Assembly: GCA_958449275.1 (NCBI GenBank)
Contig: CAUDHE010000053.1
Span: forward strand, 1 to 19,469
DNA length: 19,469 nt
Direction: 5' to 3'
Source of the DNA: an uncultured Alistipes sp.
GTDB lineage: Bacteria > Bacteroidota > Bacteroidia > Bacteroidales > Rikenellaceae
Position numbers and translations under genes: made by a program. The notes beneath the pieces are model-generated. The model did not search any database and was not told where the DNA came from. It was given only the letters and a program-made list of their open reading frames with translations. This document shows positions 1 through 7,369 of the stretch, piece by piece (the first letter of the stretch is position 1; every line of letters begins with the position of its first letter).

Positions 1-289
1 CGACGAGGTTGGTGCGGATTTTATATTTCACCGCAAAGCCGTATTGCTCGTTCTGTTCGGCGAGCAGCCGTTTGGCTTTGACCTTCTCGGCCATTTCGAG
101 ATTGACCTTGTTGTGGTCGCGCTCCAACTTGTTTTTCGGGTCGGTGTAGAGGTAGTATTCGAGGGTCTCGAATTTACGGCGATGCTTGATGCGCCCTTCA
201 TCGTCGCGGGTGTACCCGTAATAATATTCCAACACCAACGAGGTCTTGCCCGTCGAGCGCTGCGGTTTCTGCCGAATCTTGATCTCCAT
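1..289 (-). CDS. Site-specific integrase, N-terminal fragment cut by window edge
   Basis: Reading leftwards from the ATG at 289, the frame stays open for 96 codons to the window edge. It begins MEIKIRQKPQRSTGKTSL and continues with a basic, beta-strand-like stretch and then a segment containing YTDPKNKLERDHNK and AEKVKAKRLLAEQN, followed by EQYGF. This resembles the arm-type DNA-binding N-terminus and the start of the SAM-like domain of Bacteroidota tyrosine recombinases, which carry out integration and excision of mobile elements or DNA inversion. The catalytic R-H-R-Y region would lie left of the window and cannot be checked. A TATCTTTG -7 element lies 25 bases upstream, so the gene probably has its own promoter. 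It reads in the same direction as mnmE and starts 202 bases beyond the mnmE stop. The family call rests on the N-terminal pattern only, and a degraded remnant cannot be excluded. Confidence 0.72.
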   Translation of the reverse strand, partial: MEIKIRQKPQRSTGKTSLVLEYYYGYTRDDEGRIKHRRKFETLEYYLYTDPKNKLERDHNKVNLEMAEKVKAKRLLAEQNEQYGFAVKYKIRTNLV

Positions 290-313
290 GCGGTCGAGGT
301 TTTAGGTTTGATG

Positions 314-321
314 CAAAGATA
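314..321 (-). promoter_or_regulatory. -7 promoter element of the integrase gene
   Basis: TATCTTTG on the minus strand matches the Bacteroidota TAnnTTTG -7 consensus and sits 25 bases before the integrase ATG, giving a short leader. I see no convincing -33 element at the usual spacing. Confidence 0.55.
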
Positions 322-330
322 GAAAAATTT

Positions 331-391
331 CTTTACACTTTTTTACACCTCAATTGCTGTGCGTTGTAAATAAGCGGCAAATTTTACACCT
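331..391 (+). repeat. Direct repeats TTTTACACCT upstream of the integrase
   Basis: TTTTACACCT occurs exactly at 341-350 and 382-391, with a close variant, CTTTACACTT, at 331-340. The start-to-start spacings of 10 and 41 bases are near whole helical turns, so a protein would meet all three on one DNA face. They lie between the integrase promoter and mnmE. Integrase arm sites or operator sites are possible, but this is inference. Confidence 0.4.
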
Positions 392-491
392 TGAACGATA
401 AAATGAAGTCGAAGTAAAATCGGTTGTTTATCGGTAAATAACTGAATTAATGAATATTATTTTAATATTTCTTCGTCTTTGTTTTGTTGAG

Positions 492-1895
492 TTACTTTCC
501 GATGCAGAAATTCGAGAAGATAGATTTTAGAACATCGTCGGAGGTGATTTCGCCGGTAATGGCGCCGAGTTGGTGCATGACTTGACGTATGTCCTCGCTC
601 AGAAGATCGGTCGGCAGTCGGGAATCCATCGCCGAAAGAGCGTCGTCCAAAGCATCGCAAGCGTGGCGCAACGCATCGTAATGGCGCCGGTTCGATACTA
701 TTACCTTGCCGTTGTATGCGGCATCGATGTCGACGGTCGATTTCAACGCCGCGATCAAACGATCCATCCCCTCGCCCGTCTTGGCCGATATGCGGATCGG
801 AACAGAATATTCGGATGCCGATACGACATCATCGGTATCTGCCGCGCCCCGAATATCCCCACAGCCGATTAAGTCGGATTTGGTTATTACCCGATATATG
901 CGTCTGTTGTCGGACGCTTGCGAACCGAACATGTCGATTTCATCGGCAAAACGGCCGTCATCGCTGAGCCACAATACAATGCGGGCCTTTCGCAACGCCT
1001 GCTCGGTGCGACGGATACCCATCAACTCCAATTTATCGTCGGTATTCCTTATTCCCGCCGTGTCGACGAAGCGATAAATTACCCCACCGATGTTTATCTC
1101 GGCTTCTACGGTATCGCGCGTCGTACCCGCTATGTCCGACACCATCGCCCGCTCCTCGCCGAGCAATCGGTTGAGCAACGTACTCTTGCCCACATTCGGA
1201 CGTCCCGCTATTGCGACCGTCACGCCCTCTTTCATAGCATTGCCCGCTTCGAACGAATCGGCCAATGCAGACACCTTGTCGCGTATGCGACGCAACAAGT
1301 CGGCGAGTTTGGAGCGATCGGCAAATTCGACATCCTCCTCCGAAAAATCGAGTTCCAATTCCAGCAGAGAGGTTATGTGCAGAAGTTCTTCGCGCAACGC
1401 GCGCAATTCGTCCGAGTAACCGCCACGCATCTGAGTGGCGGCTATGGCATGCGATGCGCGAGAATCCGAGGCTATTATGTCGGCCACCGCTTCGGCCTGC
1501 GAGAGATCCATACGGCCGTTCATGAATGCCCGCTGCGTAAACTCGCCCGCCTCGGCATGTCGTGCACCTCGAGACGTGAGGAGCGAAAGTATGCGTCCGA
1601 CGATATACGACGATCCGTGCGCGGAGATCTCCACCGAATCCTCGCCCGTGTATGAATGCGGCGCGCGAAATACCGCTATCAACACATCGTCTATCACTTC
1701 GTCGCCGTCGACTATGTTGCCGTAATGTACGGTCGCCGCAGCCGCTCGCGCGAGCGGTCGCCGACCTCGGAACACGCTGTCGCACAGCGGCACGGCCTGC
1801 GGACCGCTTATGCGTACGATACAGAGTGCGCCGCCTGCGGGGGTAGCCGGAGCCACGATGGTGTCGTCATTGCCGAAAATTCTCTCCGCTTGCAT
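492..1895 (-). CDS. mnmE: tRNA modification GTPase MnmE
   Basis: This 467-residue protein has the usual MnmE length. MnmE works with MnmG to install the (carboxymethyl)aminomethyl group on U34 of certain tRNAs, using folate and GTP. The N-terminal tetrahydrofolate-binding domain starts near DDTIVAPATPAGGAL (10-24). The inserted G domain shows GRPNVGKST (G1, 231-239), GTTRD (257-261), DTAG (G3, 278-281), TKSD (G4, 338-341) and SAK (370-372). The C-terminus is FCIGK, with the conserved cysteine at 464. The ATG lies 4 bases past the stop of the transglycosylase gene, so this is the last gene of the parA operon. No other in-frame start fits the conserved N-terminus better. The 3' end holds the sequence used as an attachment site by some integrative elements elsewhere, and an integrase lies just beyond it. 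Confidence 0.97.
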   Translation of the reverse strand: MQAERIFGNDDTIVAPATPAGGALCIVRISGPQAVPLCDSVFRGRRPLARAAAATVHYGNIVDGDEVIDDVLIAVFRAPHSYTGEDSVEISAHGSSYIVGRILSLLTSRGARHAEAGEFTQRAFMNGRMDLSQAEAVADIIASDSRASHAIAATQMRGGYSDELRALREELLHITSLLELELDFSEEDVEFADRSKLADLLRRIRDKVSALADSFEAGNAMKEGVTVAIAGRPNVGKSTLLNRLLGEERAMVSDIAGTTRDTVEAEINIGGVIYRFVDTAGIRNTDDKLELMGIRRTEQALRKARIVLWLSDDGRFADEIDMFGSQASDNRRIYRVITKSDLIGCGDIRGAADTDDVVSASEYSVPIRISAKTGEGMDRLIAALKSTVDIDAAYNGKVIVSNRRHYDALRHACDALDDALSAMDSRLPTDLLSEDIRQVMHQLGAITGEITSDDVLKSIFSNFCIGK

Positions 1896-1899
1896 GCGC

Positions 1900-3321
1900 C
1901 TACCGTTTTTCGATTTTCAGCCGCTGCCCTATGCTGAGTTTATCGGGATTGGTCATGTTGTTCCAACGCATTATCTGCGCGGTGGTGACATGATAACGAC
2001 GGGCGATGGCTCCCAGCGTGTCGCCCTTCTTGATCGTGTAATAAGTCGTACCCGTCACGGCTTTGGCCTTGTCGACGTTGGCAGGATCGAGATACTCTTT
2101 CAAGTATACAGAGTCCTTGGCGAATATCGAATCCCGATTCATGACATATTGCGACACGCGATTGGCCGGCAATACGAGCGTGTAGCTCTTCGTCGTGGCA
2201 GGTATTATGTCGAGTTTGTATTGCGGGTTGAGCAGTCGCAGCGCAGCGGAATCCACATCGATCGTCGCCGCCACCTGATCCAGATGCAACATTCTGTCGA
2301 CATGTACCGTATCCACGGCTATCGGCATCGGCGGCTCGGCGCACTCTATGTCGTGCGCACGATGGTAGGCATAGGCATACGATGCTGCGATGAATGCGGG
2401 CACGTAACCGCGCGTTTCACGGGGCAGATGGTCGTAAACGTCCCAAAAAGACTTCGGATTGCCGCCCGTGCGCGCTATGGCCTTGTTGACATTTCCCGGC
2501 CCGCAGTTGTACGCGGCTATCGCCAGACTCCAGTCATCGTACATATCGTACAGATTCTTCATATAACGGCATGCCGCCTTGGTCGACTTCACGGCGTCGT
2601 AGCGTTCGTCGACCATCGAATTTATCTCCAGCCCGTATGCTTTCGCCGTGGTGGGAATGAATTGCCACAATCCCGCGGCACCCGCGCGCGAATACGCCTT
2701 TATTTGCAGGGCCGATTCGATTATTGCCATGGCGTGCAACTCGATGGGCAAGCCTGCCTTGAGCAACTCCTCGTCTATCATCGGGAAATAGTATTTCGAG
2801 AGCGCGAGCACGCGGCTCATGAGTCCCGACGAATCGGTATATCGTTTTATGTACGTACGCACCAGCGGATTATACGGCAAATGTATGGGCGACACCATTT
2901 TTCTGAGGCGGTCGGCATACAGCGAATCCATCGCGCCGTCGTCGTTCATGTCGACGGGTTCGCAGACGTAGTTGTCGAAGAAATGCTGAAATGCGTCGTT
3001 CGCATGTTGCAGATACAGCCTTTCCGCCAGCGAATCGGCCCGTTCGGGCGTATAGTCGATGTACGCCGTTTCGTTTCGGCGCGGTTTGTCGCTCGTCTTC
3101 TGCGTGTTGCGTCCGATGCTGAGCAAATACTCCTCGCGGTCGCGGTATTCGTCGACCACGGCGGCGAGCGAATCGGCCCTCATGCGTTCTACCGCCAACT
3201 GTTGTTTGACACTCAGACGTTTGGGTTTCTTGGGTTTGGGAGTCTTTTGGGCATTTGCCGTCGTTATCGAGACGAGGATCAGCAGTAATGCGAGCAATGT
3301 TTTGTTCACTGTTGCGGTCAT
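1900..3321 (-). CDS. Membrane-bound lytic murein transglycosylase, MltD-like with LysM
   Basis: This 473-residue exported protein cleaves peptidoglycan glycan strands in the periplasm, forming 1,6-anhydro-MurNAc ends. Residues 1-24 form a signal peptide (hydrophobic core LLALLLILVSITTANA, cleavage likely before Q25). The SLT/goose-lysozyme-type domain spans about 165-320, with the catalytic glutamate at E202 in AIIESALQIKAYSRAGAAG, followed by GLWQF and the AYNCGPGNV motif (270-278). A C-terminal LysM domain (about 427-471, YTIKKGDTLGAIARRY) binds peptidoglycan. The stretch at 340-392 resembles a degenerate LysM. No lipobox cysteine is seen, unlike E. coli MltD, so it is probably soluble in the periplasm. 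It sits 2 bases after the DUF5683 gene and 4 bases before mnmE, within the par operon. Confidence 0.92.
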   Translation of the reverse strand: MTATVNKTLLALLLILVSITTANAQKTPKPKKPKRLSVKQQLAVERMRADSLAAVVDEYRDREEYLLSIGRNTQKTSDKPRRNETAYIDYTPERADSLAERLYLQHANDAFQHFFDNYVCEPVDMNDDGAMDSLYADRLRKMVSPIHLPYNPLVRTYIKRYTDSSGLMSRVLALSKYYFPMIDEELLKAGLPIELHAMAIIESALQIKAYSRAGAAGLWQFIPTTAKAYGLEINSMVDERYDAVKSTKAACRYMKNLYDMYDDWSLAIAAYNCGPGNVNKAIARTGGNPKSFWDVYDHLPRETRGYVPAFIAASYAYAYHRAHDIECAEPPMPIAVDTVHVDRMLHLDQVAATIDVDSAALRLLNPQYKLDIIPATTKSYTLVLPANRVSQYVMNRDSIFAKDSVYLKEYLDPANVDKAKAVTGTTYYTIKKGDTLGAIARRYHVTTAQIMRWNNMTNPDKLSIGQRLKIEKR

Positions 3322-3323
3322 GG

Positions 3324-4565
3324 TCAGAATTTGATGTTAAGATTGAATCCGAACACGGGATACGTGCCGTTTACCTGCGAATATTGGCAGTCGAACATCG
3401 GTTGCAGATCTACCGTCAGATCGTCCGAAACGTCGAAATCTTTCAGATGCGCATCCACATGCGCGTCTATGGCCTGAAACGCGTACACGGCGGCCGTCAG
3501 TATAATGCTCAGATCGCGATTGCGGCGATATGCGTCGCGAAGGTTTTTCAGATACGTAGCCGAGTATCGCCCCCCGAACTCATCGTGCGACACTCCGTCG
3601 GGATAGTTGCCCGGATTGGCATCGAAGTCGGCGCGCAGGGCGTATGCCTTTTTGAAACGCCGGAACCCGCGGTTGTTCCAATCGATCACGTAAACCATCG
3701 AGGCCATTCCGCCTATTACGATGGGGACTTTCCAATAGCTTTTGTTGTAGATCTGGCCCGCACCCGGGCAGATGATGGACAATGTCGTGGCCTTCTTCAC
3801 GCTCGACACCTCGTTCGTCGAGTAATTCACGGCCGCATCGCCCAAAAAATAGATGTACGACGCGGCGGCAGTCACCCAAAATATCTGACGTTTGGTATTG
3901 GTGCGTATCATGCGGCTCTGCAAGGCGTTCAACTCCTCGGTACGCGACATGCTTTCGTCCGTCATGATATCGTATTGCCGCTTGAGCGGACGATATTTGT
4001 TGCCTTCGTGTATCGCCAAGCCTATCGAAGCCCCGAGCGTGGAATACAGCACGGGCAGCTTCCAATACTGCTTGTTGTATATCTGTCCGTAGCCCGGCAG
4101 CAGCGCCGAAGTCCAGCAGACCTTGGCGAGCGACGACGAATCGCTGAACAGAGGCTGTCGTATCTTCTCGTTACCGTCCTTGTCCAAACGGATTTTACGG
4201 TGCCGTTTTCCGTCGGGACCGTTCTCGACGTTCTCCGTCACCGCATCGATTACCGTCGCTCGAGCAACAGAGTCTATGCCGGCCGCCTCGGCCGTCGAAT
4301 CCGCAAGTTCAGTGATTACGGAATCGGCACCGCTCCGCGCAATCGAATCGGGACGGACGACCGCCGCGTCGTCTTTTCGCAACACGCCCCCCGACACCAC
4401 CTGCTTATTGCCGCGCTTGAGCATCTGCGCCGAAACGGGAACCGCCGCCAAAAGCAGCGACAGCACCATAGCAGCCCGAAGCAGGACAGCGGCCCGCCTC
4501 GACTCGCGCACTCCTGCCGCTGTCGGCGAACAGCGGTCCGCATCGGTATTTTTGCTGCCGGACAT
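3324..4565 (-). CDS. DUF5683-family membrane protein
   Basis: This protein has 413 residues from the ATG at 4565, which lies 2 bases after the parB stop. An arginine-rich N-terminus leads into a hydrophobic signal (MVLSLLLAAVPVSAQ, 33-47); the ATG at 4469 would give a more ordinary signal peptide and is a real alternative start. A low-complexity linker (48-140) precedes the core. The core has two copies of a glycine-rich PG-x-GQIYNK-x-YWK motif (157-169 and 267-279), each leading into a hydrophobic segment. DUF5683 proteins lie next to parAB and a lytic transglycosylase in many Bacteroidota, as I recall. Their function is unknown, so a role in the envelope or in division can only be inferred from the neighbours. 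The upstream frame stays open into parB, but that extension is a shadow of parB. Confidence 0.85.
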   Translation of the reverse strand: MSGSKNTDADRCSPTAAGVRESRRAAVLLRAAMVLSLLLAAVPVSAQMLKRGNKQVVSGGVLRKDDAAVVRPDSIARSGADSVITELADSTAEAAGIDSVARATVIDAVTENVENGPDGKRHRKIRLDKDGNEKIRQPLFSDSSSLAKVCWTSALLPGYGQIYNKQYWKLPVLYSTLGASIGLAIHEGNKYRPLKRQYDIMTDESMSRTEELNALQSRMIRTNTKRQIFWVTAAASYIYFLGDAAVNYSTNEVSSVKKATTLSIICPGAGQIYNKSYWKVPIVIGGMASMVYVIDWNNRGFRRFKKAYALRADFDANPGNYPDGVSHDEFGGRYSATYLKNLRDAYRRNRDLSIILTAAVYAFQAIDAHVDAHLKDFDVSDDLTVDLQPMFDCQYSQVNGTYPVFGFNLNIKF

Positions 4566-4567
4566 TT

Positions 4568-5434
4568 CTACTTTTTCATATTGCGCAGACGCTCTATCAA
4601 CGCATCGATATCGGTGTCGTTCGAAAAGTCGATCACGATTTTGCCGCCGCCGTTCTTTCCGCGTTTGATGTTGATGTTCTGCGAGAAATAGGGCTCGAGC
4701 AACTCCACCAGCCGCGAGTACGATTCGGGATACTCCTCCTCGGTCTGCCGCGCCGTCTCGGTTTTGTCGGCCATCTTTCGTGCCAGCTCCTCGGTCTGGC
4801 GCACCGACAGAGCCTTTTTTATGCAACGTTTCAAGGCGCGCAACTGATCCTCGGGAGCCATGCCCGCTATTGCCTTGGCATGTCCCATCGTTATGAGCCC
4901 CTCCTTCAGAGCGAGCTGCGCTTCGCCGGGCAGATTCAGCAGACGCATGTAATTCGACACGGTCGAGCGCTTCTTGCCCACTCGGTCGGCCATCTGCTCC
5001 TGCGTAAGTCCGCATTCGTCGATCAGGCGCTGCATTCCGAGCGCTATCTCTATGGCATTCAGATCCTGACGCTGTATGTTCTCCACCAAAGCCATCGCGT
5101 GCAGACTCTCGTCGTCGGCCTCGCGTATGTAAGCGGGCAACGTTTCGAGCCCCACCATCCGCGATGCCCGCCAACGGCGCTCACCGCTTATTATCATATA
5201 GCGTCCGTCACCATCCTTCTTCACCGTAACGGGCTGAATGACGCCCAATTGACGGATCGATTCGGCAAGTTCGGCCAACGCGTCGTCGTCGAATTTCGTA
5301 CGCGGCTGCGTGGGATTGGGGTATATCTGCGAGACGGCTATTTCGGCCATACGGCTCATGGGCGTGGCCTTAACCTCGATGTTCTCGGTGCCGAATATGG
5401 CGTCCAACCCGCGTCCTAAACCTTTCTGTTTCAT
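4568..5434 (-). CDS. parB: Chromosome partitioning protein ParB (Spo0J-like)
   Basis: This 288-residue protein is a CTP-dependent clamp that binds parS sites near the replication origin, spreads along the DNA and stimulates the ParA ATPase. The N-terminus starts MKQKGLGRGLDAIFG, typical of chromosomal ParB and its ParA-interacting tail. The CTPase domain shows QPRTKFDDDALAELAESI, GERRWRAS (84-91, nucleotide binding) and ENIQR (118-122). The helix-turn-helix spans about 142-163 (LTQEQMADRVGKKRSTVSNYM). The C-terminal region (about 225-288) would be the dimerisation domain. The gene starts 17 bases after the parA stop and is followed after 2 bases by the DUF5683 gene. I found no clear parS palindrome in the window. 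Confidence 0.96.
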   Translation of the reverse strand: MKQKGLGRGLDAIFGTENIEVKATPMSRMAEIAVSQIYPNPTQPRTKFDDDALAELAESIRQLGVIQPVTVKKDGDGRYMIISGERRWRASRMVGLETLPAYIREADDESLHAMALVENIQRQDLNAIEIALGMQRLIDECGLTQEQMADRVGKKRSTVSNYMRLLNLPGEAQLALKEGLITMGHAKAIAGMAPEDQLRALKRCIKKALSVRQTEELARKMADKTETARQTEEEYPESYSRLVELLEPYFSQNINIKRGKNGGGKIVIDFSNDTDIDALIERLRNMKK

Positions 5435-5451
5435 ATCGTCGTTACTGTATT

Positions 5452-6222
5452 TTATCCTTTTTTGGCGCGATTGCGCTTAAGCAACTCCTTGGCCAATGTC
5501 AGGTAGTTGACCGATCCCGTCGCGGCCGCGTCGTAAAGCATTACGGGTTTTCCGTGCGACGGCGCCTCGCCGAGACGTATGTTGCGCTGTATGACCGTGT
5601 CGAAAGCCAGCGGTCCGAAGTGTTCGCGCACTTCGGCGGCCACTTGGTTGTTGAGTCGGTTGCGCATGTACATCGTCAGCACGAAACCCTCGATCTCGAG
5701 AGACGGATTCAGGCCGCTTTTCACTATCTTGATCGTATTGAGCAGCTTGCTCAACCCTTCCAGCGCGAGATATTCGCACTGCACGGGGATCAATACCGAA
5801 TCGGCAGCCGTAAGTATGTTCACGGTGGTGTAACCCAACGACGGCGAGCAATCGATGAACACGTAATCATAATCGTCGCGCACGCTGTCGACTATGCCCT
5901 TTATCACCCTGTGGGCGTTCTCCATCTTCGGCAGCTCGGTGTCGGCGGCCACGAGGTCGATGCTCGACGGCAGCAGCGACAGATTTTTCACGTCCGAACT
6001 GCGCAATATCACCTCCTCGGCACGCTTTTCGCCCACGATACATTCGTAAATACCGTCGAGATCGATGTCGAATCCAAGCCCCGACGTAGCGTTCGCCTGC
6101 GGATCGGCGTCGAGCAGCAACACCTTTTTGCCGAGCAGGGCGAGCGATGCCGCGAGATTGATGGCCGTGGTGGTTTTGCCCACGCCGCCTTTCTGATTTG
6201 CTAAAGCTATTACTTTCGACAT
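5452..6222 (-). CDS. parA: Chromosome partitioning ATPase ParA (Soj)
   Basis: This 256-residue protein has the typical length of chromosomal Soj/ParA. It is a deviant-Walker ATPase that binds DNA non-specifically and moves ParB-parS complexes. The deviant Walker A motif KGGVGKTT is at 11-18, with LLLDADPQANAT (36-47) and the Walker B-like YVFIDCSPSLG following. No N-terminal helix-turn-helix extension is present, which argues for the chromosomal rather than the plasmid type Ia form. It is the first gene of a minus-strand operon reading through parB, DUF5683, the transglycosylase and mnmE. A plausible -33/-7 promoter lies about 95 bases upstream, and the leader between holds two small GC-rich hairpins. 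Confidence 0.97.
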   Translation of the reverse strand: MSKVIALANQKGGVGKTTTAINLAASLALLGKKVLLLDADPQANATSGLGFDIDLDGIYECIVGEKRAEEVILRSSDVKNLSLLPSSIDLVAADTELPKMENAHRVIKGIVDSVRDDYDYVFIDCSPSLGYTTVNILTAADSVLIPVQCEYLALEGLSKLLNTIKIVKSGLNPSLEIEGFVLTMYMRNRLNNQVAAEVREHFGPLAFDTVIQRNIRLGEAPSHGKPVMLYDAAATGSVNYLTLAKELLKRNRAKKG

Positions 6223-6265
6223 ATTTTTCGACTTCGGTGAATGTTAAATATTTAATGCGATTCGT

Positions 6266-6295
6266 CCCGCTCGGGTTCATGGCGCGGCACGCGCC
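6266..6295 (-). promoter_or_regulatory. Two hairpins in the parA operon leader
   Basis: GGCGCG (6281-6286) pairs with CGCGCC (6290-6295) across a 3-base loop, and CCCG (6266-6269) pairs with CGGG (6272-6275) across 2 bases. Both lie downstream of the predicted parA promoter, near the 5' end of the leader. They might affect translation or stability, but no known regulatory RNA is recognised. Confidence 0.35.
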
Positions 6296-6316
6296 CGCAA
6301 GCAGGATATAATCGGA

Positions 6317-6348
6317 CAAAATTAATGAAATTAAATCAAATAAAACAA
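6317..6348 (-). promoter_or_regulatory. Promoter of the parA operon
   Basis: On the minus strand TAATTTTG (6317-6324) matches the TAnnTTTG -7 element. GTTG (6346-6349, minus strand) provides a -33 TTG with a 21-base spacer, which fits the Bacteroidota sigma-ABfr consensus. The start would fall near 6310, leaving a leader of roughly 85-90 bases. Confidence 0.6.
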
Positions 6349-6366
6349 CGTATGCCGAAAAATGAT

Positions 6367-6374
6367 TAACTTTG
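6367..6374 (+). promoter_or_regulatory. -7 promoter element of the CPBP protease gene
   Basis: TAACTTTG fits TAnnTTTG and lies 33 bases before the ATG at 6408. It overlaps an upstream in-frame TTG at 6372, which is a further reason to prefer the ATG as the start codon. Confidence 0.6.
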
Positions 6375-6407
6375 TCAATCGGCTCCGACGGCCGCAACCG
6401 ATATATT

Positions 6408-7310
6408 ATGACGGAAGATATTAAGAAAGAGAACGAAAAAGCCGACAGTGTACCGACGGTTTCCGACGGCGCCAAAGTCCTCGCTTCAAAGGTCCCCGCC
6501 TGGTGGGACATTGCGGCCGTACTGTTTGTTTTCGTACTGTCGCAGGGCGCGGCCGCGGTCGTCTGCCGGCTGCTCGGCATCGAGGGGGCCGACATGAACG
6601 TCGCCCGCGAAGGCGATGCCGCCGAGGCGGCGGAGTACATACAGGGACGGTATGTGGCGATCACGTATTTAATATCGATGGCGGTGTGCCTGCCGCTTCT
6701 GTGGTATTATAAAGGTCTGCGCGGATGGAATCTGCGACTGTCGCTCCGCGCTCCCGGGTGGGCTTCTCCGTTTCGGCTTCTGTGCGGCTACATCCTGCTG
6801 TGGTGCATGACCATAGCGGCCGAACCTCTTACGATGCGCCTCCCGGGCAGTCAGTCCATGCTCGGCGGCGGAGGCTGGCTGCTGGTCTCGGCAGCGATCC
6901 TGGCGCCCGTCTTCGAGGAGACCGTTTTCCGCGGTTACATAGCGGGCATATTGCGCAGCGCTTACGGCGGTGTGGCGGCATGGATATGGTCGGCACTGGT
7001 CTTCGGAATCGTTCACATCATTCCGTCGGTCGCGGTCAATGCCGTGCTGTGCGGACTCGTGCTCGGGTTCTACTACCTGCGTTACCGCTCGCTGGTGCTG
7101 GTTATACTGCTCCACGCCATGAACAACATCACGGCATGCTTCCTGCGCACGATGGGAATGGACGACATCTCCGTGCGGGAAGCCGTCGGCGGAGGCGCCG
7201 CATATACCATAATCTATACCGTGTGCGCTACGGTGTGCGTTATGGCCGTGGTGCGCATGTTCCGACTTCTCCGACGTATCGAAAGCGATAATTATCGTGC
7301 GGCCGAGTAA
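6408..7310 (+). CDS. CPBP-family intramembrane glutamic protease
   Basis: This 300-residue polytopic membrane protein belongs to the CPBP/Abi family (relatives of the CAAX protease Rce1 and of bacteriocin-immunity proteins). The motifs are present: EETVFR (170-175, paired glutamates E170/E171 and R175), FGIVH (199-203) and HAMNN (236-240). Several hydrophobic segments are visible, at about 34-54, 82-100, 122-140, 154-170, 188-206, 208-245 and 262-284. The N-terminal 30 residues are charged and probably cytoplasmic. The ATG at 6408 follows a -7 element at a sensible distance; an earlier TTG would lie inside the promoter. It is divergent from parA and appears to be a single-gene unit. Its substrate cannot be inferred: bacterial members range from immunity to protein processing. 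Confidence 0.88.
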   Translation: MTEDIKKENEKADSVPTVSDGAKVLASKVPAWWDIAAVLFVFVLSQGAAAVVCRLLGIEGADMNVAREGDAAEAAEYIQGRYVAITYLISMAVCLPLLWYYKGLRGWNLRLSLRAPGWASPFRLLCGYILLWCMTIAAEPLTMRLPGSQSMLGGGGWLLVSAAILAPVFEETVFRGYIAGILRSAYGGVAAWIWSALVFGIVHIIPSVAVNAVLCGLVLGFYYLRYRSLVLVILLHAMNNITACFLRTMGMDDISVREAVGGGAAYTIIYTVCATVCVMAVVRMFRLLRRIESDNYRAAE

Positions 7311-7350
7311 TAATCTCGACGGGTTCTACGTTAATTTGACGTAAATTAAC

Positions 7351-7358
7351 TATCTTTG
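7351..7358 (+). promoter_or_regulatory. -7 promoter element of the PPIase-SurA-OstA operon
   Basis: TATCTTTG matches TAnnTTTG and lies 11 bases before the ATG at 7370, implying a very short or nearly absent leader. A TTTG at 7335-7338 is too close (12-base spacer) to be a standard -33 element. Confidence 0.55.
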
Positions 7359-7369
7359 TCGAAATTATT

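Noticed and set aside
44..322. Plus-strand open frame of 92 codons at the left edge
   Set aside because: It is antisense to the integrase N-terminus, which has a better promoter and family match.
450..470. AATATT...AATATT stem after mnmE as a terminator
   Set aside because: It is only six A-T pairs, each arm self-complementary, in an AT-rich stretch, so it is too weak to call.
1810..4691. Two long plus-strand open frames (1810-3288 and 3255-4691)
   Set aside because: They lie antisense to the transglycosylase and DUF5683 genes, are rich in R, H and Y, and have no recognisable domains. They are shadows of GC-rich coding sequence.
6240..6290. Small minus-strand leader peptide starting MNPSGTNRIKY upstream of parA
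   Set aside because: The frame simply runs on into parA in another phase. There is no codon pattern or conserved leader feature to support it.
6372..6407. Upstream TTG start for the CPBP protease
   Set aside because: It lies inside the -7 promoter element and adds 12 residues without family support.
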